64,000 bases of DNA from Primula veris (Eukaryota > Streptophyta > Magnoliopsida > Ericales > Primulaceae): contig OY821748.1 of assembly GCA_963682055.1 (NCBI GenBank), positions 1,245,001 to 1,309,000 on the forward strand, given 5' to 3'. Positions 11,765 to 22,580 of the stretch are shown here, piece after piece. The position numbers were made by a program, and so were the translations under genes. A model generated the notes under the pieces. It had not been told where the DNA came from and searched no databases. It saw nothing but the letters and a program-made list of their open reading frames with translations. Positions within the stretch are counted from its first letter, which is position 1. Every line of letters starts with the position of its first letter.

Positions 11765-14700
11765 TGTGTGTATGTGTGAATACACATCTATATATCAGGA
11801 TTAGTTTAAAAAATTGTTAAAATGAAGCACTCTACTGAATCGCAAACAATCGACGTACCTTTATTATTTTGTTCTCAGGTACAATTTTAATTTCCAAAAT
11901 ACCGGCAAAAGTTCTAATAGATTCTGGTTGTACACATTCAGTAGCATCACCAAAATTCTTGCATCGCTTACTTTTACCTATTGAGAAACTAGATTATAGT
12001 CTAGCGGTTTCTAACCCCATCGGAGATACAGTCACTTTGAACTCAGTATGTAAAGGGTGTTGTGTTGAAATTGATGGTCGAGTCTCGTTGGTAGATTTGA
12101 TTGAATTAGAGATGAATGATTTCGATGTAATATTGGGTATGAACTGGTTGTCACCTCAATTTGCCACCGTAGATTGCCATAGGAAGCGAGTAATTTTCTC
12201 TCCTCCGGGAGAATCTGAATTCTTCTTTGAAGGTGAACGGAGATTCATACCACCAGCTATCATTTCCATATTACAAGCAAATCAATGTTTAAGAAAGGGT
12301 TGTAGCGGTTATTTGGCTTATGTGATAGGAGCAGATCAAACCGAAGTTAAGTTAGAAGACATACCAATTGTTAATGATTTTGCTGATGTATTTCCTGATG
12401 ATTTGCCTGGTTTACCGCCTAGTCGAGAAATTGAGTTCACCATTGATCTTCTACCAGGGACAGCTCCGATATCCAAAGCTCCATATAGAATGGCACCTGT
12501 AGAATTGAGGGAGTTGCAGATACAACTGCAGGATCTGTTGGATAAAGGATTTATACGTCCAAGTGTGTCTCCTTGGGGAGCACCAATCCTCTTTGTTAAG
12601 AAGAAAGATGGATCAATGCGTTTATGTGTTGACTACCGAGACTTGAATAAGGTGACCATTAAAAATAGATACCCCTTACCCCGTATCGACGACTTATTTG
12701 ATCAACTACAAGGGGCTCAAATATTTTCAAAAATAGACCTTCGATCAGGTTACCATCAGTTAAAGGTTAAGGATGTTGATATTTCCAAATCAGCTTTTAG
12801 GACCCGATACGGCCATTACGAATTTTTGGTCATGCCTTTTGGTTTGACTAATGCACCGGCAGCATTTATGGACCTAATGAACCGAGTGTTTAAGCCACAA
12901 CTTGATCGATTTGTGGTAGTGTTCATCGATGATATTTTAATATATTCAAAAAGCAAGGAGGATCATGAAAATCACCTGAGGATAGTATTGCAAACTCTTC
13001 GAGACCATAAGCTTTTCGCGAAACTCACCAAATGTGAATTCTGGCTAGATAGGGTATCGTTCTTGGGGCATGTAATTAGTAAGGATGGTATTGCAGTGGA
13101 TGAGAAAAAGATTAAAGCAGTTGTAGAGTGGTCTCAACCTAAAACAGCTACCGAGGTACGAAGCTTTTTGGGTCTGGCGAGTTACTATAGGAGGTTTGTC
13201 AACGGCTTCTCTCGTATCGCCCTACCTTTAACTAGTCTAACCAAAAAAGGGGAAAAGTTTCTATGGACTGATCAGTGCAATAAAAGTTTTTGTGAGCTTA
13301 AGCAGCGACTTGTGAGTGCCCCTATTCTTACATTGCCGTCTCAAGGTGAGGGTTTTGTAATATACAGTGATGCTTCTAAGCAAGGTTTAGGTTGCGTACT
13401 TATGCAAAATGATAAAGTAATAGCTTACGCATCTCGACAACTAAAACCACACGAAAAGAATTATCCGACACATGACCTAGAGTTGGCTGCAGTGGTTTTC
13501 GCCCTTAAAATTTGGAGACATTATTTATACGGTGAGCCATGCAAAATCTATACCGATCATAAAAGCTTAAAGTATATATTCACTCAGAAGGAGCTTAATA
13601 TGAGACAAAGGCGGTGGTTGGAATTGATTAAAGACTACGACGTTGATATCTTGTACCATCCCGGGAAAGCAAATGTAGTGGCCGACGCATTGAGCAGAAA
13701 GTCCTCAGGAGGAATTTTAGCGTCTTTGACAATACAACCTCAAATTTTACGTGATTTGATGAATTTGGGTTTAGAGGTGGTTAAACATGGTGAGCTTGGT
13801 TTATGCTGTCAATTGACAGTTCGTCCGACCTTACTTGATAGAATTCTGAATGCACAATTAGATGACCCTTCTTGTAAGAAACTCATGGAGGAAACAAAAA
13901 TAAAATTAAGTAGTGCTAGTGCTAATTACTCACTTGGTGATGATGGGTTACTGAAGTTTCGAGGGAGAATTTGGGTGCCGATTTCCGGAGGTTTTAAGGA
14001 AGAAATTATGTCTGAGGCACATAACTCAAAGTATAGTATTCACCCTGGTAGTACAAAGATGTATAGAGACTTACGAGTGCAATTTTGGTGGAATGGTATG
14101 AAGAGGGACATAGCTGATTTTGTCGGGCAATGTCTTACTTGCCAACTAGTTAAAATTGAACATCAGAAACCAGCAGGGAAGCTAAAATCGTTAACTATCC
14201 CAGAGTGGAAATGGGACCACATTACCATGGATTTCGTGTCGGGGTTACCTGTTACTCGTGCGGGCAACGATGCGGTTTGGGTAGTGGTCGACCGATTGAC
14301 TAAATGTGCGCATTTCATCCCAATTAAAATGACATTTTCTTTAGAAAAACTCACTCAATTATACATTAAAGATATAATCAGACTACATGGCGCACCTGTG
14401 TCCATAGTATCCGATCGCGACCCTCGTTTCATCTCAAAGTTTTGGAATAGTCTACATTCGGCATTAGGAACAAAATTGTGTTTCAGTTCTGCATACCACC
14501 CTCAAACCGATGGACAATCCGAAAGAACTATCCAAATGTTAGAGGATATGTTGCGAGCTTGTTCGCTAGAGTGGAAGGGTAATTGGGATGAACATTTGGC
14601 TTTAGCAGAGTTTTCTTATAATAATAGTTTCCATTCTAGTTTAGGAATTGCACCTTTTGAGGCATTATATGGGAGAAAATGCCGGTCCCCTGTGTGCTGG

Positions 14701-15267
14701 TTTGAAGTTGGAGAAAGGCAACTTTTAGGCCCCGACTTAGTTCAGGATGCATATGAGAGAATCAAAATTATTCGAGAGAAACTGATAACTGCTCAAAGTC
14801 GCCAAAAGAGTTATGCTGATGTCCGAAGACGGGATTTGGAGTTTGAAGCAGGTGAAAAGGTTTTTTTGAAAGTTTCACCTTGGAAGGGCGTAATCAGGTT
14901 TGGTAAGAAAGGAAAGTTAAGTCCCCGCTATATTGGACCCTTTGAAATTTTAGAAAGAATAGGGACAGTGGCCTATCGCGTAGCCTTGCCTCCGAAGCTA
15001 GCAGCGGTACATAATGTATTTCATGTCTCCATGCTACGAAAATATATGCATGACCCTACTCATGTAGTGGATTTCGAACCGTTACGGGTTAGAGAAGATT
15101 TGTCATATGAGGAGTTGCCAATTCAGATTCTGGACACTCAGGAAAAAGTACTTCGCCGAAAAACAATCAAAATGGTCAAGGTTTTATGGAGGCATCACAG
15201 AAAGGAAGAGGCAACCTGGGAACTCAAAGAGAAAATGCAGGAGATGTATCCAGACTTGTTCAATTGA
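10568..15267 (+). CDS. Gag-Pol polyprotein of the Tekay-like element (candidate intron at 11712-11878)
   Basis: Gag begins at the ATG at 10568. Its capsid-like region spans about residues 70-250, and a CX2CX4HX4C zinc knuckle at residues 312-325 follows a second Cys/His cluster at 292-305. The open frame runs to a stop at 11779, but only through a TA repeat. The pol frame is open from 11869 to the TGA at 15265-15267 with no Met at its start. Joining 11711 to 11879 gives one frame of 1,510 residues, the single-ORF organisation usual for Tekay elements. Pol order: aspartic protease (DSG, residues 396-398), RT with FIDD at 730-733, RNase H ([21 protein letters not shown]), integrase (HHCC finger, then TMDFVSGLP with DDE-type spacing and [10 protein letters not shown]), then a chromodomain-like end ([15 protein letters not shown]). 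All catalytic motifs look intact. Activity is not shown. Confidence 0.92.
11712..11878 (+). other. intron-like 167-bp segment at the Gag/protease junction
   Basis: Starts GTATAT and ends in a T-rich tract plus TTCTCAG, followed by exon-like GTACAA. It holds (TA)24 at 11713-11760 and stops in the gag frame. Removing it joins CAC-G to GT-ACA and restores the continuous polyprotein that related elements have. Either it is a spliceosomal intron or a recent insertion that happens to obey GT-AG; a GGTA repeat borders both sides (11711-11714, 11878-11881). Confidence 0.6.
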
Positions 15268-15301
15268 GCTTCGGTGTAAGTTTCGGGACGAAACTTTGTT
15301 T

Positions 15302-15314
15302 AAGTGGGGGAGAG
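15302..15314 (+). other. polypurine tract
   Basis: AAGTGGGGGAGAG lies directly before the TG of the 3' LTR, the standard place for the plus-strand primer. Confidence 0.85.
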
Positions 15315-16599
15315 TGTGAAACCCGTAAATCACATTATAAAAATTCTTTAAAAATAGTATTATTTATATATATTATCGGGTTGATATTATGATTTATGAA
15401 GTTAAAACTAGTCGAAAATAATATGTCAGGGGTGAGTATACTAATTAGTTATAACTATAGGTGCAAACAAATTAATTACACTCCCTAATTTTAGATGCAC
15501 GTTCAAATAATCAGATAAGTATTAGAGTCTTTTAGTTTTCAAAAAAAACATAACTGACTAGAGAGAGAACAAGGGTGCAACAACTAATACAGGAAGGACG
15601 AAAGCCAAAGAAAAACTTGATTTTGATCATCCTTAAGGTAACCATCTTTGGCTAGTATGCTATACTTTTAGTCTTAATTTTTCCCACTTCACAAGATCGG
15701 TCGGGAGGTGAACAGAAAGGGGGTAGTTGGGATTAAGTCCTGGAATCCTAAGTTTCTAAAGGATGACGTAATCAAATGAAGATGGAAGTTTGACAGATAT
15801 AATACACCTATATGGAATATGAAGTAGATAAAAATAGCATATTAACCTTGTTAATATACTCTAGGTTTTCATAATTTTCTTTACTATAAAATACCGGGTT
15901 CTATAGTTATTTATGGTGTTTAAAAATAATTTCAGGTCAGTAGCTTATTGGTAGTAGAAAGAGCCCGAGTTGTGCGAATTCGGTCCAGGTGAGTGGTTTC
16001 TTACCTTACGTACACTTAAATTGTTTTTCGAGTTTGATTTGTAAATTATTTAAGTGGTGATCATTATTTTCTTATATGAAAGTATTATAAAATAGTTAAG
16101 TATACATTGTACACATATATTTTGAGTTACAGGAACCAAAGGATTTTATGATGTACAAGTTTTGTGATTTGGGTATAGTTTTGAGTTGCTGATTAATAAA
16201 TCAGAATAATTTGCTACGATTTGAATTTAGGATTTTGATTGATTTTATTTTGGGGATGATACTTGAATGACTTAAAATCCAAGGAACAGGCCTCTTAAGT
16301 GGGGTGACTGCGGTGGCTAGTGGTGACTCTAGTTTTCTCAACAGTTTTGGAACAGGCCTCTTAAATGCGGTGACCTTAACTGGATCGTTTTAAAAGAAAA
16401 TCTTAGGTCGCCAACCTAAGTGACTTTTGAATACGATAGTTGGATCCAACGGGTTTATTGCCCAGAGAAATGAATTAATGGCAATGAATTTTACTACTAC
16501 GTTCCCCTTCGTTTTGATGTATATTTTTATGATGTACTGTATTTGATATGATAATGGCTAATGGATGTATATGTTTTATTTCTGAATTATATGTTTAGC

Positions 16600-16630
<31 letters not shown>

Positions 16631-17195
16631 TAACTAAAGTAAATCCGTTTTATTTATTTTTTTAAAACTGAAAAGATTTAAAGGATGCATTTTAGCGTCA
16701 TATTTTTCTTACATAGTAAACTCCACCCCATTGCTTATAGGTATTTATTATCATTCACTAAGCTCGTTTGGCTTACCCTCTCGAATTTTAATCTTTTCAG
16801 GTTTGTGATTGAGCTATGTGTCAGATTCGTATGGACCGGACCTTGACCTCCTTTAGGCGTTTACATAGTATTTTATTGTTATTTCATTGGGATTCAGTTC
16901 TATTTCGGACGATCACAGTTATTTCTATTGTCGTATTCTAAATTATTTCTCAGAATGAGTCTTTTATTCTAAACCATGGGAATATTCATTGTTTTTCTGT
17001 GATACTAAATAAGAGTCTATGACTCATTGTTTTTATTTTATTTTTGAAGTTATTCTATGTTATATATTCCGCTGCTATGGTTTGGTATTGTTTCTTTTCT
17101 AACTAAGTGTCAATTGGCATGTTTGGGCTTACGGGTACCACGTACTTATAAGCGTGGTATTCGGCCGTGTCACTTACCTGTTTTGGGGTCTGACA
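15315..17195 (+). repeat. 3' LTR
   Basis: 1,881 bp and essentially identical to the 5' LTR. It ends CTGACA, followed at once by the target duplication GTTAT at 17196-17200. Confidence 0.95.
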
Positions 17196-17426
17196 GTTAT
17201 AGTATTTTTCTACATAACTAACACTTTCAACACTCGAAACTCGCTGTTTCCCGATTTTTTTTTTCCTATGGTCCCCCGTCACACTATCAGAATACAGAGT
17301 TCCTAATTTTGGGGTTTTATTTTGGGGGGATCGCAATTTTATTTCTGATTTAAGTGGTGTAATTTTTTATTACATTTGCTGGTTTTGTTTGTCTGAGAGA
17401 GATGACACGTGCTGTTAATACCTTTA

Positions 17427-17670
17427 GGGCTTGTTTGTTTGGTGTATTGGTAGGGTGTGATTGGATTTCAAATACCGTGTATCCCACATCATTTGTTTGG
17501 TTAGTAAATTTGACATGCGAGTGATAGTCACTCGGGATGGCAAATACACCAAAATGGGTGTATATAGAATACTAGTGGATGTGGTATTGGTAATCGCATG
17601 AGAAATGTATTTGCAATCCTTATGGATTCATAGTATGGGGACTATAAATCCCGCAACCAAACGAGACCTT
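17427..17670. mobile_element. MITE-like element, first of two related copies
   Basis: Left end GGGCTTGTTTGTTTGGT and right end ACCAAACGAGACCTT are imperfect inverted repeats. The interior word AAAATGGGTGTATATAGAA recurs in a second copy at 30539-30720, whose left end reads GGCCTTGTTTGGTTGATG. The ends resemble common plant MITEs. I could not define a convincing target duplication. Confidence 0.5.
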
Positions 17671-20094
17671 ATTGTAATATGCTCTAAACTCTTGTCCAAT
17701 TTGATAAATAAACTTTTGAACTTTGCCAAAAAAAAAAATTACAGAGTTGGTAACATTTTTGACCCAGTATTACTAGTAGTACTAAAAAAGGTGTGTGTGT
17801 TTTTTTAAGCAAAGAAAACATCAATTGAAGATTAAGCGAAAGCAGGCCACTCGTAATATATACAAAACGAATCGGAAATAGTGTTAGAGAAATATTTTGA
17901 AAACATAATGCGAACAACTACTACATGTGAATAAAAACAAAAAATTATTGTAAAACCACTTATAGTTTTGTCAATGCAGAAAGAATCAGTTCGCAGTAAA
18001 TGAGTTCAGAAAACCAGCTTCTCATTCATCTGCATTTATACCAGAAGTTGGAGTTTTAAGAACTAAATATACACATGAAACACTACACAAAACCTATTAA
18101 AAAAAACAGGTGTGTGGTATATAATAGTTCTTAACGGGTTTTTGGCAGATCGATATCCTGACTACCTTTTTGGGCATTACAACAATGGCCCATCTCTATA
18201 TAGGAATATGGTCACTCATGAGTCTTTAATATAAGTATATAACATAGCTAAGGGCCTGGGAAAGAAACAGGTACCAATTGATCCTATTAATCTTTAGATA
18301 TCACACAAACATTAATTTGGTAGGTGACTTTGGAGTGATTTTATCTCTATATTAGATGTGTTATAAATCATTCACTAAAGGAATTGGCATGGTGTGTACT
18401 TACCGAAAAAAAGGAATTGATGTGTTAGGATATCACTCAAAGATTTGTTGTTATGCAAAGCTATCACATTGTTAATAAGAATGAATTTCAGTGATTTCCT
18501 GTTGTCATTAGTCGTAAAAAAACTAGCGGAAAAGCTTGAGAAATGAAAGGAATTCAAAAATTCGACTGAACGGTTTGCCTTTGACGAGCAATATTGGCCA
18601 AAGTTTGCCAAACTCTGGTCCTTTTTGGGCCCTCTAACCACTTTATAGTTTTATACTTTTATCCAATAACCTCTAATTAACTTGAGCTTATTAGGAACTT
18701 CCAACTAGAATCTGTTTTTCATACAGCAATTTTTGTATTTCTCTTTGTCCAAACTAAAATAAAGTACTACAAATTTTACTCCAAAGAGTACAATATTAAG
18801 CTATTAACACACATCATCAATCAACACCTTAATAATATACCAAGAATTGAGAAGTCATATTGCTACATGTACAATATAGACATGTTAGTCATGAGTAAAA
18901 GTTATATACAAGCCCAAAAAGGCAAAGACATAGTATCAGAACATCATTCCACTGATTGATACGAGCGTTTTATCCAGGTTGAACATTAGATCCAACATGA
19001 GAGATGACCCATAACTCTTTAGCATTCTTCCCTTGATAAACTTGTATTTGTACATTCTTAGTTCCCCAGATGAAAGAGCTTCTCGGTTGAAATGCCAGTC
19101 TTCTTCAACATGTTGAAGGTTTCCGAGAATAGATTGAAATAGATAGCATCATATCATAGATAACAACCACGTACTAGCTCAACTGGCCTTGGGGAGAAAT
19201 AAAGTGTTGACAAGGTTGCACTTTCCAAGTCTAGTCCGAACGGGTACGAGACTCCATATATATTATATACTAATATGTTGAAATATATTTTGTTGGTTCC
19301 GTAGCAGAACTGCATAAAAAGTTTGGTGAAGGGGAAATCGAAACAATATCTATTCCTTTTTTTGTATGTGCAGAAAAACGTTCTAATGAATGAGTATAGC
19401 CAGTACAAAATGATTTAATTGCCTTTTCAAGGTTAAAGATAACTTTGCAATCCAGAATAGAAGAACATTTAGGAAATAATTTAGAGAACCTAAAAGAAAT
19501 ACTATAATGTTTCACCAAAATTATTAATTTGACAAAGTGACAGTGCAGTTTTTAGCAAAAACAACATGATCAAAAAGCATTTTATATCATAAAAGTTATA
19601 ATCGAAATCAGTATGCATGTATATAGATCTTAACAATAGAGTATATTAACGTCTAACTAAAGCTGAAGCTTTTCCTTTTATAACAATTGCGCTTTTTGTG
19701 TACTACATGCTTTACAACTTTAAAGGAATTAGTTTGTTTTAATTTGTTTACATTAGATAAAAAGAACAGTAGTTCTAAAAATATCATAAACAAAAAATAA
19801 GTCTATTTCATTCATTCAGTTGTAAGAAGCATTTTATGTTATGTGCATGAATATATAAGGGTTCAAAAGGGAAACAAAAACAACGGAACTATCGAGAGAT
19901 CGTATCTAAATTAAACTAGCAACTGGAATCTAAGAAGCATCGATTATAACAAAACCAAATTAATTATATATCTTAGAGTATGAATCTACAGTGCAAAGGG
20001 GTGAAAAGAACACTTGTTTCGAATGCTTATAAAATTACAATGCATGATTTCCTATCAAATAAATAGCACTTATTTCTAATGCTTATAATCTTAT
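17671..20094. other. intergenic, with a possible decayed coding remnant
   Basis: No full gene is visible. On the minus strand near 18980-19110 a short stretch reads like coding sequence in shifting frames, including GGACTAAGAATGTACA-type codon runs, but it has stops and frame changes and I do not recognise the family. The rest is AT-rich. Confidence 0.4.
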
Positions 20095-20667
20095 TTAGCT
20101 GTCTTCTTTCCACATCTCTACCCAATTCTTTTGCGCCTCGTCGAAACCAAGAACAGATCCCTTCTCCTCAGGATCCAAACTTGTAGACAAAGTCCCGTAA
20201 GCAATACCTAGTACCGAAGACCCGAAAAATATAAAGGTTGTCAAGAAAGGCACCCAAGTTGGCACATTCCACAAATTGTTTTCTTTTACTATACCAATAA
20301 TTTGTAGCAAAACAAGCCCGATTCCCATCGGAACTCCTGTATAGAACAAAATCCTTGATATCATCTTCTTGAACACTGAGTCTGGGATCTTGTCATCGTC
20401 GTCGTTGTTTTGGCTATCGCCTGAAAACTTTCTAGGAAACTCCTCTGTTTGGATTGTTTTCGCGTTCTTTGTGGTTGTTGATAATTTACTTGTGAACCCT
20501 TTTGGTGGAGAAGAGTGTATTTTCCAATTCTTTTGTTGGTGGAGACTTGGGGGTTTGGGCGACATTGAAGATGGGATTGTAATAAAAAGCCATAAATTTC
20601 TAGATGCAATTAGATTTTTCATTTTTCTCTCTACAGGTTTTGGATATTCAAGAGTGTTAAAATTCAA
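20095..20667 (-). CDS. PAM68-like chloroplast membrane protein (DUF3464)
   Basis: Single-exon gene of 190 residues; an in-frame Met at residue 16 could be the true start (175 residues). The N-terminal ~75 residues are Ser/Thr/Lys-rich with few acids, as in a plastid transit peptide, followed by an acidic patch (DDDDK, about 89-93). Two membrane segments follow, about residues 105-127 and 137-159. Family hallmarks visible are RILFYTGVPMGIGLVLL, PTWVPFLTTFIFFGSSVLG and the C-terminal LGFDEAQKNW. PAM68 proteins act in thylakoid membrane complex assembly: PAM68 itself for photosystem II, and the shorter PAM68L for the NDH complex (family knowledge). The short N-terminus and lack of introns fit PAM68L better, but I cannot decide firmly. 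Confidence 0.88.
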   Translation of the reverse strand: MNFNTLEYPKPVERKMKNLIASRNLWLFITIPSSMSPKPPSLHQQKNWKIHSSPPKGFTSKLSTTTKNAKTIQTEEFPRKFSGDSQNNDDDDKIPDSVFKKMISRILFYTGVPMGIGLVLLQIIGIVKENNLWNVPTWVPFLTTFIFFGSSVLGIAYGTLSTSLDPEEKGSVLGFDEAQKNWVEMWKEDS

Positions 20668-20799
20668 ATGTAGATTTCTTTGGATCTTTATTAATTTGGA
20701 ATCTTATCCAGAAGTATATGCATGGTTCTTGTTACTTTGCCCTGTTGATAATTGCTTGGGCATACAAAATTATGGAAGTTGAGGATACATTAGAAACTA

Positions 20800-21309
20800 G
20801 AAACCAACAGTATATAGTGAAATTGGCTCATATTTTAGCCTACATATTTTAATTACACTGTAGAAATTGAGGATACATCGTCCAAAAAAACACATACACC
20901 AAACTATAGTGTTGTTAACGATTTGAATATCCATCTTTTAAATTTTTTAATTTGCTTACCACACTATAATAACTTTCCAATTTAGGTATCACATTCTAAA
21001 TAAATCACGAAATCATGTCACTTAACATTTGACAAACATTAATTTGAGAGGCTAATTTGACATTTTTGCACAAAAATGTTTGTCAAATGTCACGTGACAT
21101 GATTCCGTGATTTATTTAGACGGTAGTACCTAAATTGAAAAGTTATTATAATGTGGTATCTAAATTGAAAAATTTGAAAGGTGGATATCTAAATCGTTAA
21201 AAGCAGATAGTTTGGTGTATTAAACCTATAAAATCTCAATTAGAAACTAACAGTATATAGTGAAATTGGCTCATATTTTAGCCTACATATTTTAATTACA
21301 GTGTAGAAA
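20800..21309. repeat. 67-bp direct repeats flanking the foldback element
   Basis: 20800-20866 and 21243-21309 share about 67 bp (CAACAGTATATAGTGAAATT and the following bases) with two or three mismatches. They bracket the inverted-repeat element between them, and a third partial copy (CTGGCTCATATTTTAGCCC) follows near 21320. The length exceeds any transposon target duplication, so this is a local duplication that the element entered or caused. Confidence 0.75.
20894..21220. mobile_element. foldback (long inverted repeat) element, 327 bp
   Basis: The left arm 20894-21040 and right arm 21075-21220 are reverse complements along about 146 bp at roughly 85-90% by eye, with a 34-bp loop. The ends are ATACACCAAACTAT and ATAGTTTGGTGTAT. 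No coding capacity. The transcript or single strand would fold into a nearly complete hairpin, so it is a candidate small-RNA source. The superfamily is uncertain because no clean target duplication is seen. Confidence 0.8.
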
Positions 21310-22072
21310 CTAAAATAAAACTGGCTCATATTTTAGCCCACATATGATTAGTTACTCAAAGTAGATAAGTAAGTAAATAGAATTTAATTTGTGTGCAGTT
21401 TGGTTGTGTAATTCTATTTTTTACCGGAATTTGGCCGGCTTATGCGATCATGGAATCTGACTTTGGTTACTTTAGAATAAATTTTCGTTTTAATTAAAAA
21501 AATATATATATATATAGAATTTAAAGATGAATTAAGGCAAGATAATTCTTAACTATATATATCAAGAATTGTGAACAGCGTTGGAAAATCACCTTTTATT
21601 TAAAAAAGAATAGAAAAAAGAAGATTATAAAAAGATTAGATAAAGATGTCCCTTGAGCTCCGCCGTCTCCGGCGACGATCATCGGTTAAAACTAGAGAAT
21701 ACGTAAAACGGAAATTATCAAAACATAACCATGAGGTATGCTTCTTTATCAATTTCAGCCCCATGGTTATAATTTTTGCTTTCATTCCTGAGGTTTCAGA
21801 ATTACTAGCTCGTCGATTACGTTCTTTTAGAAATTAGACCATTTTCCCCTTCGATGTTATGCTATACTAAGATAAGACTTCGATCATGTTATACAAGTCT
21901 AAAATTACTTGATCATAAATAGCAAGAATGTTTACTAAAGAAAAGTTACTTTGTTTTAGATCTTTATTAGATTCTGACTTAATTTTTGGATATTTTAACA
22001 TAAGTTTTTATAAAAATTTGAAATTATACATTTGTTATTTTACTAAACTGGCATATACATATGTAGCAAGAA

Positions 22073-22400
22073 TAGGGCGGCAAATGAATCGATACGAGCC
22101 GATCTCAGCTCTGTTCAAGCTCGACTCGTTAACAAACAAGTTTGGGCAGAGTCGAGCTTGATCACAAGCGCAGTCTGAACACGTTTTCGTACACATTTAA
22201 CATCAATTCGTTGTTGTTTTTTTACTTAGCCAAGATCTGTGTTAAGATAATCAATAATTGAAATATAAATTTTGTGTTTTTACGTAAAATGATTTAGTTG
22301 TAAAAAAAATAATCTATTTTATAAAATGAAGAGTATTTATCAATAATCAACATTATGTTAATTGCCCCTATATTTTATAATCTTTACAAACACATAAGCA

Positions 22401-22439
<39 letters not shown>

Positions 22440-22580
22440 AATAATTAAACAAGCATGAGCCTGAAACGAGTTTTATTATTTTATTCAGGTTCGGTTCATT
22501 ATTAAAAAAAGGAACACGAGTCGAGTTTTTAACGAGCACACGACCTTATTCATGAATGACTCGGTTCATTTGCAGCTCTA
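22073..22580. mobile_element. non-autonomous hAT-like element, 508 bp
   Basis: The left end TAGGGCGGCAAATGAATCGA and the reverse complement of the right end, TAGAGCTGCAAATGAACCGA, are terminal inverted repeats. The flanking 8-mers AGCAAGAA (22065-22072) and AGCAAAAT (22581-22588) match at 6 of 8, consistent with an aged 8-bp hAT target duplication. The interior has GAGTCGAG/CGAGCC words and an (AT)n run near 22405-22430, and no transposase. Confidence 0.7.

Larger units (their letters stand above)
8383..17195 (+). mobile_element. complete Ty3/gypsy LTR retrotransposon, Tekay-like chromovirus
   Basis: An 8,813-bp element with near-identical direct LTRs (8383-10261 and 15315-17195), each starting TG and ending CA. 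The 5-bp target duplication GTTAT is present at 8378-8382 and 17196-17200. Between the LTRs are a tRNA-iMet-type primer site, gag, protease, RT, RNase H, integrase, a C-terminal chromodomain-like tail and a polypurine tract. Domain order PR-RT-RH-INT identifies Ty3/gypsy; the tail of the polyprotein resembles Tekay/Del chromoviruses. Coding frames have no stop or frameshift if the gag/protease intron-like segment is removed. By eye the LTRs differ at only two bases plus a TA-repeat length change, so the insertion is recent. Confidence 0.95.

Noticed and set aside
20369..20782. Plus-strand 137-codon open frame across the PAM68-like gene
   Set aside because: It is the antisense shadow of a well-supported conserved minus-strand protein; its own translation shows no domain.
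21646..21837. Basic 63-codon open frame starting MSLELRRLRRRSS
   Set aside because: Good start context and GC-richer first 90 bases, but no recognisable family, no conserved end, and a possible donor (GAGGTATGC) leads nowhere I can follow. It could be a first exon, but support is too weak.
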